The notes under the pieces are model-generated. The model worked only from the letters and a program-made list of their open reading frames with translations. It was not told the origin of the DNA and made no database searches. A stretch of DNA of 64,000 nucleotides from Selenomonadales bacterium 4137-cl (GTDB lineage: Bacteria; Bacillota; Negativicutes; Sporomusales; UBA7701): positions 2,082,501-2,146,500 of the forward strand of contig JAUOZS010000001.1 in the NCBI GenBank assembly GCA_032334055.1, read 5' to 3'. Below, piece after piece: positions 1 to 8,665 of this stretch. The stretch's first letter is position 1. Each line of letters begins with the position of its first letter. Both the position numbers and the translations under genes were made by a program.

Positions 1-1410
1 GGTCAGTCCGTACCGTTCGACCTGGCTGCCGGAAACCAGCCCGCGTCGCCAGGTCTGGCCCGCACACTCCCGGCCGATTATGTCGCTTTGCTTGGAAACG
101 GAGCGTACGCCGGTATGGCCTGATGCAAAATTTGCCAACGGTTCATTGCTATTATCTATTTTATCAATCAGGTTTTTGACCGTCAAATCGGAAAACAGAC
201 GGAAGCGCTGGTGGGGAAGAGTGGCGAAATAGTTCTGAGGGTAGGAGCAGCCGGCTGCTTCCTGTTTGAGGTCGTCTTTGCTGTCGAAATGGTGGACGGT
301 GACTGCCTGGCTTTCCCGGCCGGTGGGGTCGCTTTCACGCCGGAGGACGCAGATCGCCGACATGCCGACGGCGGCGTTTTTAAACACCGGCAGAGCGATG
401 TGGACCATTGTTTCGATGGCGGTATGGTCCATAATGTAGCGGCGGATTTTCGAGTAGTAGCGGCCGAGGAGAAAGCTGTCGGGGAGAATGAACCCCAGCT
501 TCCCCCCTTCCACAAGCATTTCGATGCCCCGCTCGAGGAAGAGGACGTAATAGCTTAGCTTGTATTCGGCCGAGGCGCTGAACGCGCGGCGCAGGTATGC
601 TTCGTAGTCGCGGTCGAGGCGCTGCGCCCCCCGCAGACCGAAGGAGAGGTAGGGCGGGTTGCCGATGACATAGTCGTAGCGGGACGACCAGAAGGCCCGG
701 TCGCCGCCGGCATCCCGCTCGGGCCGGCGGAGGCTGTCGCAGACGAGGATGTTGGGACGCAGGCCGCCGCAGGCCTGGGGCCTTTTGAGCAACAGACCGG
801 CTGCCGCGGTTTCGGCCGCAAGTTCGTCGATGTCGGCGCCCCAAAGGTTATGGGTAACGATGTGCCGGTGGATTCCGTCGTCCGACCAGTCGTTGTCGGG
901 AAACTGCTCCGCCAGGACGCCGCGGGCGGAGATATATTTGTCCCGGAGAAGATCGTAGGCGCGAAGGAGAAAGTTGCCGCAGCCGCAGGCCGGGTCAAGG
1001 ATTTTGACGTGCGGATCGGCGGTGATATCGGCGTTGGCGGCCGTTCGCGCAAGAATGAAGTCGATCACCTGGGGGGCTGTATAAAATAGACCCTGGGCCC
1101 GCCGCCCGAAGGCGAGCTTTTCGTACAGTTCGCCGAGCAGCCAGGCGTCGTGGGGCAGGGTGCACAGCCAGCGGGAGATTATGGCGTGAATGCGATCGGG
1201 TATTTCGGCATCGCCGGCAACCGGCGGGCCTAGGACGGCGTCGGTCAATGCCTGGGAACCGATCGCCCGGGCGGCGGCGTCTTCCGTAGTCGGGCTGCCG
1301 CCCAGCACGGCGACGAGCACGGTTAAGAGGCCCCTATCGGCTTGCCGGCCGTGGGCAGTCAACCAGGTTTTCACTTCTTGACATTCCGCCAGAAAGTGCT
1401 TCCAGTTCAT
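1..1410 (-). CDS. N-6 adenine DNA methyltransferase, Eco57I/TaqI-like (3' end outside window)
   Basis: The frame is open from an ATG at 1410 to the left edge of the window (470 codons without a stop), so the C-terminus is missing. Visible motifs are DPACGCGNF at residues 139-147 (SAM-binding motif I) and NPPY at 251-254 (catalytic motif IV of adenine-N6 methylases); the order I then IV fits the gamma class. After about residue 400 the sequence turns into a possible target-recognition region (SGHTGVR). The family methylates adenine in DNA, alone or as the methylase half of a type II/IIG restriction system. Whether a nuclease domain follows cannot be seen. Transcribed away from the rest of the window. 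Confidence 0.9.
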   Translation of the reverse strand, partial: MNWKHFLAECQEVKTWLTAHGRQADRGLLTVLVAVLGGSPTTEDAAARAIGSQALTDAVLGPPVAGDAEIPDRIHAIISRWLCTLPHDAWLLGELYEKLAFGRRAQGLFYTAPQVIDFILARTAANADITADPHVKILDPACGCGNFLLRAYDLLRDKYISARGVLAEQFPDNDWSDDGIHRHIVTHNLWGADIDELAAETAAAGLLLKRPQACGGLRPNILVCDSLRRPERDAGGDRAFWSSRYDYVIGNPPYLSFGLRGAQRLDRDYEAYLRRAFSASAEYKLSYYVLFLERGIEMLVEGGKLGFILPDSFLLGRYYSKIRRYIMDHTAIETMVHIALPVFKNAAVGMSAICVLRRESDPTGRESQAVTVHHFDSKDDLKQEAAGCSYPQNYFATLPHQRFRLFSDLTVKNLIDKIDNSNEPLANFASGHTGVRSVSKQSDIIGRECAGQTWRRGLVSGSQVERYGLT

Positions 1411-1488
1411 GCCCGCACTCCCCGTACCGTTTTTCCCGCTCCCGGTAATGTATATATGAAGGTCGTCGCTAACGTATAACGGTTGTGC

Positions 1489-1561
1489 GAGGCTGGTTAG
1501 AAAGTTCCAGATGCAAGGCGCTCTGAGGAGCAACGCAGCAGAGGACTTTATAACCGGCCTC
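1489..1561 (+). repeat. REP-like palindromic repeat, copy A
   Basis: A 73-bp imperfect palindrome between the methylase gene and the stop codon of folE2. Its core matches the element at 16643-16716 (inverted orientation) almost base for base, including the shared string CCAGATGCAAGGCGCTCTGA. The outer arms start GAGGCTG and end with a related CGGCCTC. The whole unit could fold into one long hairpin. No coding content. Confidence 0.75.
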
Positions 1562-1564
1562 CCC

Positions 1565-2353
1565 CTATTTGCCTATCGTCTCGATGTGGGCAGCGTAGGC
1601 GCTATGGTTATGTATCGACTCATAATTCTCGCACTCGACCTCGAACCAGGCCACCCCGTCCAGCGCCCGGAGCGCCAGGACCAGGTCGCGGAGGACATCT
1701 TCGACGAACTTGGGATTCTCATACGCCAGCTCGGTGAGATGCTTTTCGTCCTCGCGCTTGAGCAGCGAGAATACGGGGGCGCTGGCCTGGGCTTCCATGA
1801 GGGCGGCCAGATCTTCTATCCAGACGAAGCGCCCAGGCTGGAACCTGACCTTGACCCGCATTATGCCGCGCTGGTTATGGGCCCCGTAGGCCGAAATTTC
1901 CTTGCTGCAGGGGCACAGGGAGGTGAACGGAACGGTGAGACCGAGGACAAAGTCGAGGTGATTCCCCATCTCAAGGTTGCCCGCGAACAGGCAGTCATAG
2001 TCGAGCAGGCTTTTCATGCCGCTGACGGGCGCGGTCTTTTCGATGAAGAATTTGAAGGCGATGTCGATGCTGGCTCTTCTGGCGTCGAGGCGGCCGGCGA
2101 GATCGTTCAGAATGGCTTCCATCTCCCGGTAGGAAACGGGTTTCTGGCTCCAGTCGCTGAGCACCTCGATGAAGCGGCTCATGTGGGTGCCTTTGTATTC
2201 CTTGGGCAGGTCGACGGTCAGCTTGATGTTCGCGAGGACCGACTGGAAGGAGCCGCTTTTGCGTTTGATGAGGAACGGCAGGTGGACTTCGCTCACGCCG
2301 ACTTTCTGGATGGCGATGCCCCGTTCGTCGGTAAGGCTTTGTACGTCTTTCAT
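1565..2353 (-). CDS. folE2: GTP cyclohydrolase FolE2 (type IB)
   Basis: A 262-residue protein of the FolE2 (GCYH-IB) family, which opens GTP to 7,8-dihydroneopterin triphosphate, the first step of both folate and queuosine synthesis. Seen: KGTHMSRF at 54-61, SLCPCSK with Cys147 and Cys149, and GAHNQR with His159, all typical of the metal-binding T-fold active site. Length is normal for the family. It lies 18 bp downstream of queC on the same strand, so a queuosine (7-deazaguanine) role is likely, possibly shared with folate. Confidence 0.93.
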   Translation of the reverse strand: MKDVQSLTDERGIAIQKVGVSEVHLPFLIKRKSGSFQSVLANIKLTVDLPKEYKGTHMSRFIEVLSDWSQKPVSYREMEAILNDLAGRLDARRASIDIAFKFFIEKTAPVSGMKSLLDYDCLFAGNLEMGNHLDFVLGLTVPFTSLCPCSKEISAYGAHNQRGIMRVKVRFQPGRFVWIEDLAALMEAQASAPVFSLLKREDEKHLTELAYENPKFVEDVLRDLVLALRALDGVAWFEVECENYESIHNHSAYAAHIETIGK

Positions 2354-2371
2354 GGCTTCACTCCGTTTTCT

Positions 2372-3049
2372 TTACGGCCTTTTCGCATAAGGGATCGGGT
2401 CTTGCATGCCGGCTTCGCCGAAGCCTTTCAGGCGCAGCACGCAACTGTCGCACTTCCCGCAGGCCTCTTCGCCGCCGGCGTAGCAGCTGGTGGTGAGGTG
2501 AAGGGGGGCGCCGAGTTTGGCGCCGAGGAGAACGATGTCCTTTTTGGCCAGGTCGATGAGCGGCGTTTCCACCTTGATGCGCCGCCCGTCCTGAACGGCG
2601 GCCTTGGTGCTGTAGTCGGCGAGCTGCTGAAAGAGCCGCACGAATTCGGGCCGGCAGTCTGGGTAGCCGGAGTAGTCGAGAGCGTTGACGCCGATGTAGA
2701 TGCGGTCCGCGCCGCTTACTTCGGCGTAACCGAGGGCGTAACTGAGGAAGATGAGGTTGCGGGCCGGCACGTAGGTTGCGGGGATATCGTGCCTGCCTGC
2801 GTCACCCTCGGGGACGGCGATGGCCGCGTCGGTAAGGGCGCTGCCGCCGATGGCGTCCATGTTGGTCGATATCACCAGATGGCGCTTGACGCCGTAATAT
2901 TCCGCGACCCGGCGGGCGCTGGCCAGTTCGCGGCTGTGGCGCTGCTGGTAGTCGAAGCTTATGGGAAAAAGTTCGCATCCGGCGGCGGCGGCCGCCGCCA
3001 TGCAGACGGTGGAGTCGAGGCCGCCGGATAGCAGGACGACAGCTTTCAT
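2372..3049 (-). CDS. queC: 7-cyano-7-deazaguanine synthase QueC
   Basis: QueC turns 7-carboxy-7-deazaguanine into preQ0 with ATP and ammonia in the queuosine pathway. Seen: the PP-loop SGGLDST at residues 8-14 and a C-terminal zinc site made by Cys189, Cys197, Cys200 and Cys203. The frame extends to a GTG at 3061, but that codon overlaps the Shine-Dalgarno sequence GAGGAG; the ATG at 3049 sits 11 nt downstream of it and starts with the family's usual MKAVVLLSGG, so 225 residues are annotated. First gene of a two-gene unit with folE2; queD and queE are not in view. Confidence 0.94.
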   Translation of the reverse strand: MKAVVLLSGGLDSTVCMAAAAAAGCELFPISFDYQQRHSRELASARRVAEYYGVKRHLVISTNMDAIGGSALTDAAIAVPEGDAGRHDIPATYVPARNLIFLSYALGYAEVSGADRIYIGVNALDYSGYPDCRPEFVRLFQQLADYSTKAAVQDGRRIKVETPLIDLAKKDIVLLGAKLGAPLHLTTSCYAGGEEACGKCDSCVLRLKGFGEAGMQDPIPYAKRP

Positions 3050-3135
3050 GTCGGGCAACACTCCTCTTGGCTTCTTGTAGGGTTATTATGCGGCCGCCCC
3101 CGTCCCTGCTATGCGGGCGGACGCCGGAACGAAGG

Positions 3136-3158
3136 AAGGCTGTTCTCACAACAGCCTC
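3136..3158 (-). terminator. Hairpin downstream of the HD-GYP gene
   Basis: A 7-bp stem (GGCTGTT with AACAGCC, 3138-3144 and 3150-3156) with a 5-nt loop between the HD-GYP stop codon and queC. No clear U-tract follows on the minus strand, so it is a weak terminator or only a leader hairpin of queC. Confidence 0.3.
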
Positions 3159-3190
3159 CGATGCCGAGGGTTATAATTTGGGCCGGTAAA

Positions 3191-4258
3191 TCAGGTTCTG
3201 AGCACTTTGATGATGCTCAGGTCTTTTTTGTTCTCAAGATCGATGAACTCGCCGTTTTCGTCGCGCACCACCGGCCGGGCGGAGATGAACTTGCCAAGGT
3301 AGACGACTTCCGCCTCCCGTCCGTCGCTGAGGAGGACGACATTGCCGATAAAGTAGTCGCGGACGTTGTTGAGGAAAACGGTGCAGATATTGGGGTCAAG
3401 CTTGTCGTACATGTCGCGCATCAGGGCTTCGACCGCCGCGAAGGGGGTCGCTTTTTTGCTGTAAACCTTGTCGGAGGTGATCGCGTCGTAGATGTCGACG
3501 ACGGCTACCACCTTGGCAAAGGGATGTATTTTGGCGCCGGGGACCTGGATTGGGTAGCCGCTGCCGTCCTCGCGCTCGTGGTGCTGGAGGATGGCGTACA
3601 TGACGGAGGCCGGGAGGCCGAGTTCTTTGACGAGATTGTACCCCCTGGTGGTATGGAGGCGCATTATCTCCATCTCGGCCGGGGTGAGTTTCCCCGGTTT
3701 ACGGAGTATTTCGAGCGGAATCTGGGTCTTACCGATGTCGTGCAGCAGACCGGCCAGCACGAGGTCCTTGAGTTCGTCGCCGCGGTAGCCCAGCCACCGC
3801 CCTACGACGCCGCACAGCACAGCTACGTCGATGGAATGGTAGAAGGTGTAGTCGTCCTGGCGCTGGACCACCTGAAGATGGTTGAGGATGCCGGAGGTGT
3901 TGATGAAGGGTTCGAGGGCGCTGTCGGCCAATTCCCTCATCTCTTTAAGCGGCACCTGCTTGAAAAAGCGGATGGTTTCGAAGGAGCGTTTGAGGGTGCC
4001 GACGGTGTCGTTATATCCGCAGGAAACCGCCACCTGGGTTTCCGACAGGGGCGGGGGTTCTTTGTCGGCGCTGTCGACCACGTGACGGATGTCGACGACG
4101 CCCACGCCCCATCCCTTCAGGCGCTGGATAAGATTGTCGGTAAGGACGGTTCCCTCACCGAGCGCGAATTTGTCATTGTCGGTGATCAGGCTCCCCGCCA
4201 GTTCCATTCCGGGCTTGACTTCGTCAATCCGGTACCGCTTGGTGATTACCCGGATCAT
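3191..4258 (-). CDS. HD-GYP domain phosphodiesterase-like protein
   Basis: A 355-residue soluble protein. An N-terminal region of about 130 residues is followed by an HD-GYP domain: His141, the HD pair at 173-174 in LLHDIGK, His202, HHERE at 226-230 and GYP at 234-236. HD-GYP proteins hydrolyse c-di-GMP to pGpG or GMP. The metal-binding and GYP residues are present, so activity is plausible. A short C-terminal beta-rich tail (about 300-355) also appears in the second HD-GYP protein at 8759-9814. No receiver or membrane segment is seen. Lies alone between queC and the RNase H gene. Confidence 0.9.
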   Translation of the reverse strand: MIRVITKRYRIDEVKPGMELAGSLITDNDKFALGEGTVLTDNLIQRLKGWGVGVVDIRHVVDSADKEPPPLSETQVAVSCGYNDTVGTLKRSFETIRFFKQVPLKEMRELADSALEPFINTSGILNHLQVVQRQDDYTFYHSIDVAVLCGVVGRWLGYRGDELKDLVLAGLLHDIGKTQIPLEILRKPGKLTPAEMEIMRLHTTRGYNLVKELGLPASVMYAILQHHEREDGSGYPIQVPGAKIHPFAKVVAVVDIYDAITSDKVYSKKATPFAAVEALMRDMYDKLDPNICTVFLNNVRDYFIGNVVLLSDGREAEVVYLGKFISARPVVRDENGEFIDLENKKDLSIIKVLRT

Positions 4259-4426
4259 TCATACTCCCCTTTTCGCGGATATAGCGAAAAACGCCGGAAA
4301 TGCGAGAAAATGATTAGTCGTATTTTTCATGTATTTTGACATTTTCCGTTGATTTCCTGCATTGGGAGGCAAATACATGCGTTGTTTTGAATTTTGCGTT
4401 CATTTTACGGGGTTTTTCCGCTTCCG

Positions 4427-5056
4427 CTACTGCGGAGTTTTTTTACCGAGGGCCTCGCGGGCGAGCTTGTCAGCCATTTCGTTCCCGGCCACGCCAGCGT
4501 GCCCGGGTACCTTGTTGAAGGCGACCCATGGCAGGTAAGGACGGATATAAGCGGCGTAAGCCTGGGTGAACTTGTTGTTCGCCTTCCAGTCGCCGAGCGC
4601 CCAGGCGGCGATGCCTACGTAGTCGTGGTGGATGGTCAGGGGCTTGGCGCCATTGTCGTGGGCCCACTTTACGGCCCGCATGGTGGCGGACAGTTCGCCG
4701 GCGACGTTGTGGATGACCGCCGCGGCGTCGTTCTCGCCGGCCCCGCAGTCGGTGAAGATGATTTCCCCGCCGCGGTAGACGACGAAAGCCCAGCCGTAGC
4801 GGTTGTCTTCCTTGCGGAAGGTGCCGTCTACGTAAATGTCATAGCCGTCGGCGGACGGCGTCGCGGCGGTTCCCGCCGTTTTGACGCCGACTGGCGGACG
4901 GCCGGACAGGTAGGCGCGGGCTTCCTGCTCGGAGGGAAAAGCTTTGTACTCAGCTCCCGGGAAGCGTTCGACCTGCTCCTTGCATTTTTCCCAGGATAGA
5001 TATACTCCTGGCTGCCGGCCCGCCCGGACGGCGTAATATTTCACTTTCGGCGCCAT
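4427..5056 (-). CDS. Ribonuclease H1 with N-terminal viroplasmin (RNA/DNA hybrid-binding) domain
   Basis: A 209-residue protein in two parts. Residues 5-50 (YYAVRAGRQPGVYLSW onward) match the viroplasmin/RNase H1 N-terminal domain that grips RNA-DNA hybrids. Residues 70-205 are the RNase H fold, with the catalytic set Asp77 (YVDGTF), Glu121 (AGELSA), Asp145 and Asp196 (NEMADKLA), plus His186. It would remove RNA from hybrids in the cytoplasm. All catalytic carboxylates are present. Ends in a Lys-rich tail; separated by 34 bp from larC upstream. Confidence 0.92.
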   Translation of the reverse strand: MAPKVKYYAVRAGRQPGVYLSWEKCKEQVERFPGAEYKAFPSEQEARAYLSGRPPVGVKTAGTAATPSADGYDIYVDGTFRKEDNRYGWAFVVYRGGEIIFTDCGAGENDAAAVIHNVAGELSATMRAVKWAHDNGAKPLTIHHDYVGIAAWALGDWKANNKFTQAYAAYIRPYLPWVAFNKVPGHAGVAGNEMADKLAREALGKKTPQ

Positions 5057-5090
5057 CAGCTCACCTCCCGGAAACCGTGTTTACGCGCGG

Positions 5091-6293
5091 TCACTGTTCT
5101 TCCCCGCCGTCTGTCCGCCCGTAAAGGGGCCAGGCGAGCGACAGGGCTTTCTGCCAGACGATCTTAAGCGGCAGGCCGTGTTCTGCCGCGAGTTTGCGGC
5201 AGTCTTCGTATTCGGGGGCGGCGTTTACGGTCTGGCCTTTGACGGCGCTTACCTTGACCCGAACCTCGCCCCAGGGCGTTTCGACGGTGGCCGTCCGCCG
5301 CTCAGCCTCCAGGCGGTTGACGGGATAGTAGCGCATGCCGATGGTGGTTGTTTCGGCAAGGATTGCCGCAGCGGCGGCGGGGAAAGCGGCGCTGTCCGCA
5401 AGTACGGAGAGTCTGGTGGCCGACCGGCCTTTCTTCATTATGATGGGCGTCAGCCAGACGTCGCGGGCCCCGACGGCAAATAGGCGGTCCATGACATGGG
5501 GGAATATCTGGGGGTTGAGGTCATCGATATTGGCCTCGATTACGAGGTATTCGGCCTGCGCCTGCGCTTCAGCCGCTTCGCCGAGCACCGCTCTGACGAC
5601 GTTGGGGATCTCGAGATCCCACGAGCCGGCGCCGTAGCCGATTGTGTCGCTGATGAAGCCGTCCGGAACGCCGCCGCTGCCTGCCGAGAAGACGGCTACC
5701 AGCGCGGCGCCGGTCGGAGTGACCAGTTCTTTGGCGATTTCGCCGTGTTCCCAGGCGATGCCGCGGAGGAGTTCGGCGGTGGCCGGGGCGGGAACAGGCA
5801 TGCGGCCGTGGCTGCATTTTACGAAGCCGCTGCCTGTCCTGAGCTTGGAGGTGTAGACGCGCCCGATCCCGAGCCAGTGGAGGCCGAGAACGGTGCCGAC
5901 AATGTCGATGATGGTGTCGACGGCGCCCACTTCGTGGAAATGGACTTTGTCGACGGTGGTGCCGTGAACCTTGGCTTCCGCCTCGGCCAGGCGCAGGAAG
6001 ACTTTTTTCGCGTCTTCCTTGACGGCGGCAGGCAGATCTGAGCCGTCGATGATGGCGGTGATGTCGGGCAGGTGCCGGTGCCGGCGCTGACCGAAGAAGC
6101 CGGTCTTTACGTCGAGGTAGGTGGCGGCGATACCTTGCTTTTCGACCTTTTTAATGATGAGTTCGTAGCCGTTGACAGGCAGTTTGGCCAATTCCTGGCG
6201 CAGGTGGCTCTCCGGGAAACCCAGGTCAAGCAGAGCGCCGAGAAACATGTTGCCGCTGATGCCGCTGAAGCAGTCCAGATAAAGGGTACGCAC
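5091..6293 (-). CDS. larC: Nickel-pincer cofactor cyclometallase LarC
   Basis: A 400-residue LarC (DUF111) protein, which inserts nickel into the pyridinium thioamide/thioacid intermediate using CTP to finish the nickel-pincer nucleotide cofactor. Seen: N-terminal LDCFSGISGNMFLGALLDLG, a His-rich stretch near residues 75-80, HFHEVGAVDTI, and the C-terminal half with VIEANIDDLNPQ and IIMKKGRSATRLSV. In Lactiplantibacillus plantarum larC is read as two frames joined by a frameshift; here it is one uninterrupted frame. Last gene of larE-larB-larC. Confidence 0.93.
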   Translation of the reverse strand: MRTLYLDCFSGISGNMFLGALLDLGFPESHLRQELAKLPVNGYELIIKKVEKQGIAATYLDVKTGFFGQRRHRHLPDITAIIDGSDLPAAVKEDAKKVFLRLAEAEAKVHGTTVDKVHFHEVGAVDTIIDIVGTVLGLHWLGIGRVYTSKLRTGSGFVKCSHGRMPVPAPATAELLRGIAWEHGEIAKELVTPTGAALVAVFSAGSGGVPDGFISDTIGYGAGSWDLEIPNVVRAVLGEAAEAQAQAEYLVIEANIDDLNPQIFPHVMDRLFAVGARDVWLTPIIMKKGRSATRLSVLADSAAFPAAAAAILAETTTIGMRYYPVNRLEAERRTATVETPWGEVRVKVSAVKGQTVNAAPEYEDCRKLAAEHGLPLKIVWQKALSLAWPLYGRTDGGEEQ

Positions 6294-6297
6294 GGTG

Positions 6298-7050
6298 TCA
6301 CCTCATTTTGTTGATGATGCTGGCGAGGCGCCCGGCGCCGAAGCCGTTGTCGATGTTGACGACGGCCACGCCGGCGGCGCAGCTGTTGAGCATGGCGAGG
6401 AGGGCGGCGATGCCGCCGAAGTTGGCGCCGTAACCGACGCTGGTGGGCACGGCGATGACCGGTTTGGCGACCATGCCGCCTACAACGCTGGCCAATGCCC
6501 CTTCCATGCCGGCGACGACGATTATTACGTTGGCTTCCTCGATGGTCTGCCGTTGGGCGAGTAGCCTGTGGATGCCGGCGACGCCAACATCGAACACGCG
6601 AGTGACTTTATTACCCATTATTTCGGCGGTGAGGGCCGCTTCCTCGGCAACCGGGATGTCGCTGGTACCGGCGGTCATGACGAGTATGAACCGGTCCTCG
6701 TCGACGACGACTTCGTCCCGGCGGACGACGATCATCCGGGCGACCTCGTGATAGCGGGCGGCCGGCACAAGGGCGCGGGTCGCCTCGTACATCTCGGGGG
6801 TGGCGCGGCTGGCGATGACGTTGCCGTTGACCTGCGCCAGGCGCTCGACAATGGCGGCGACCTGAGCCGGCGTCTTGCCCTGGGCGAAAACGACCTCCGG
6901 GAACCCCTGGCGGAGCATGCGGTGGTGGTCTATCTTCACGAAATCAAGGTCTTCGTACGGCAAGTCCTTGAATTTATCAAGGGCCTGTTCCATCGAGAGC
7001 CGGCCGTCCCGGAAATCGGCAAGGATGGCGGCGACCGTTTTGCTGTCCAT
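6298..7050 (-). CDS. larB: Pyridinium-3,5-biscarboxylate mononucleotide synthase LarB
   Basis: A 250-residue protein related to AIR carboxylase (PurE). LarB carboxylates nicotinic acid adenine dinucleotide and removes AMP, the first step of nickel-pincer synthesis. Seen: a helical N-terminal domain, the PurE-like core (VMTAGTSDIPVAEEA, AGMEGALASVVGG, PTSVGYGA), and Cys224 in the C-terminal SCAAGVAVVNIDNGFGA segment, the conserved cysteine of the family. Four bp upstream of larC and one base from larE, so translation is probably coupled. Confidence 0.94.
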   Translation of the reverse strand: MDSKTVAAILADFRDGRLSMEQALDKFKDLPYEDLDFVKIDHHRMLRQGFPEVVFAQGKTPAQVAAIVERLAQVNGNVIASRATPEMYEATRALVPAARYHEVARMIVVRRDEVVVDEDRFILVMTAGTSDIPVAEEAALTAEIMGNKVTRVFDVGVAGIHRLLAQRQTIEEANVIIVVAGMEGALASVVGGMVAKPVIAVPTSVGYGANFGGIAALLAMLNSCAAGVAVVNIDNGFGAGRLASIINKMR

Positions 7051-7051
7051 T

Positions 7052-7867
7052 TTACACCTCTTTTAGCGTTTCATTCATGCTCCCGGTGCGGTATCCGGCG
7101 AGGTCGAGAGCGACATAAGCGAAGCCAAGGGCTTTGATGGCGGCGACGATGACCGCGGCGTTGCCGGGGGCGACGAGAATGGCAAAGGCGGCCGGCTCGA
7201 CCTCGATACGAGCCAGGTCGCCGTGGTGGCGGACCCGAACCTGGCCGGCGACCAGGCGGCGCACGGCGGTTTCGGCTGCTTCCACCTGCCGGAGGCGTTC
7301 CTCCGTGACCGGCAGGCCGTATGCGAGCCGGGAAACAAGGCAGGCGGCGCTGGGCTTGTCCCAGGTAGGAAGGCCCCAGAGGCGGGAGACGGAGCGAATT
7401 TCGTCTTTCGACAGCCCCGCGTCAAGCAGCGGGCTTACGACCGTGGGCAATTCGGCGACCGCTTTCATCCCCGGGCGGTAGTCGCAGCGATCGTCGGCGT
7501 TCGTTCCCTCGACCACCCAGGGAATCTCGTTGTCTTTGGCCCACGCCGCCAGGGCGGTAAAACGGATTTTCTTGCAATGGTAACAGCGCTCGCGGTCGTT
7601 GGCGGCAAAGGCGGGGTCGGACAGTTCGCCGCTGTCCAGCAAAATATGTCTGAGGCCGAGAGCGACGGCGATCGCGGAGGCGTCGCCAAGTTCGGCGGCC
7701 GATGATGTGGCCGAGCGGGCGGTGACGAGGACCACCCTCCCGCCGAGCGCCCTTTGCGCCGCCGCCGCGAGGAATGTACTGTCAACGCCGCCGGAGAAGG
7801 CGACCGCCACGCTGCCAAGCCGGCCGAGCATTTCTTCCAGCAGGCTTAATTTTTCCCCAGTCGTCAC
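7052..7867 (-). CDS. larE: Sacrificial sulfur transferase LarE
   Basis: A 271-residue PP-loop ATPase. LarE activates the pincer precursor by adenylation and donates sulfur; in the single-use class the sulfur comes from its own cysteine. Seen: PP-loop SGGVDST at 25-31, RCYHCKK at 94-100, and Cys176 in KPSAACLVSR, the same position as the sacrificial Cys176 of L. plantarum LarE, so the sacrificial mechanism is likely. The start codon has a strong AGGAGG-like site. Promoter-proximal gene of the lar operon; the usual client LarA (lactate racemase) is absent from the window. Confidence 0.95.
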   Translation of the reverse strand: MTTGEKLSLLEEMLGRLGSVAVAFSGGVDSTFLAAAAQRALGGRVVLVTARSATSSAAELGDASAIAVALGLRHILLDSGELSDPAFAANDRERCYHCKKIRFTALAAWAKDNEIPWVVEGTNADDRCDYRPGMKAVAELPTVVSPLLDAGLSKDEIRSVSRLWGLPTWDKPSAACLVSRLAYGLPVTEERLRQVEAAETAVRRLVAGQVRVRHHGDLARIEVEPAAFAILVAPGNAAVIVAAIKALGFAYVALDLAGYRTGSMNETLKEV

Positions 7868-7890
7868 GCAAATACCTCCTGGATGTCAAT

Positions 7891-7929
7891 AAAAAAGACA
7901 TAGTTATTCCCTGGTGGAATTCTATGTCT
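7891..7929 (-). terminator. Terminator or leader attenuator upstream of larE
   Basis: Stem AGACATAG/CTATGTCT (7896-7903 and 7922-7929) with an inner ATTCC/GGAAT pairing, followed on the minus strand by six T residues. It ends the gene at 7997-8476, but it lies directly in front of the larE ribosome binding site and downstream of a promoter-like sequence, so it may also attenuate lar transcription. Confidence 0.75.
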
Positions 7930-7951
7930 TCATGACACGGTTTCGGATTAT

Positions 7952-7980
7952 ATTTTACCATATCCCGCCGGCGGCCTCAA
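7952..7980 (-). promoter_or_regulatory. Candidate sigma-A promoter of the lar operon
   Basis: On the minus strand TTGAGG (7975-7980), a 17-bp spacer and TAAAAT (7952-7957), with an overlapping TATAAT just downstream. The predicted start falls about 16 nt before the hairpin at 7896-7929. Confidence 0.4.
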
Positions 7981-7996
7981 GTTCATTTGTGAGCTG

Positions 7997-8476
7997 TCAG
8001 TTCTGCAGATGCTTCTGGCGGGAGCCGATCAGCAGAGCCTCGAGGTTCTCCATAATTTTGAGCTGGTTTTCCTCCAGCAGGCTGATGCTCTGGTTGAGGA
8101 GCAGAACCTGCGGGTTTATTCTGAGCTTGGGGTTGCGGGCAATCAAATCAAGGTGGCCGGCGGCCATTTCGAGTTGTTCGGCGGCGGCCAGCACCTGGCT
8201 GTCGAGGAGTTTTTCGAGTAGTACGTAATGGTATACTTTTACGGCGTCGATAGCCTGGCCAAAGCCTTCGCTGCTGGCCTGGCGCTGGGCGAAAGTATTG
8301 AAGTGGACACTGAATTCCTGAAACTCGCTGCTGGTGGCCACTGCCAGGTCATGGTTCAAGAGGTAGATCAGTTTATATATCTTATTTATATAGGAGTTCT
8401 GCAACTGTATCAGGGACAATACGTCGCTGAATTCTGCCCCCTGGCAGGGCGCGAGGTGGAAATCCTGCAATTCCAC
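7997..8476 (-). CDS. Hypothetical helical protein
   Basis: I do not recognise this 159-residue protein. It looks almost wholly alpha-helical, with Leu/Ile/Gln-rich heptad-like stretches at about residues 20-45 and 95-150, no signal peptide, no membrane segment and a single cysteine (Cys10). Its start follows a GGAGGTGGT-type ribosome binding site. It stands between a long noncoding stretch (8477-8728) and the hairpin in front of larE, so it is probably a single-gene unit. A regulatory or structural role is possible but unsupported. Confidence 0.6.
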   Translation of the reverse strand: MELQDFHLAPCQGAEFSDVLSLIQLQNSYINKIYKLIYLLNHDLAVATSSEFQEFSVHFNTFAQRQASSEGFGQAIDAVKVYHYVLLEKLLDSQVLAAAEQLEMAAGHLDLIARNPKLRINPQVLLLNQSISLLEENQLKIMENLEALLIGSRQKHLQN

Positions 8477-8665
8477 TCTAGTACCACCTCCACTGAAGCG
8501 TAGTCGGTCACTATATCCTATTCATTGTTACGCGTTATGTTTACGATTTCGGACAGCTTACCGACGTCAAGGTCAAAATTTTTGTCGGCCAAGCAGTGTG
8601 TTCTTCGAGTGACCAAACGAGCCTAACGCCGGTAACGGGGCACTTTCCCGCGCCCACCCTGCGGC

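Noticed and set aside
1511..3031. Long plus-strand frame opposite folE2 and queC
   Set aside because: It is the antisense shadow of two well-recognised minus-strand genes; composition follows the GC-rich third codon positions of those genes.
3050..3190. PreQ1 riboswitch in the queC leader
   Set aside because: Searched for the short H-type pseudoknot pattern; only a vague resemblance (CGCATAATAACCC) without the tail pairing.
5091..6293. Programmed frameshift in larC as in L. plantarum
   Set aside because: The frame is continuous over 400 codons, so no frameshift is needed.
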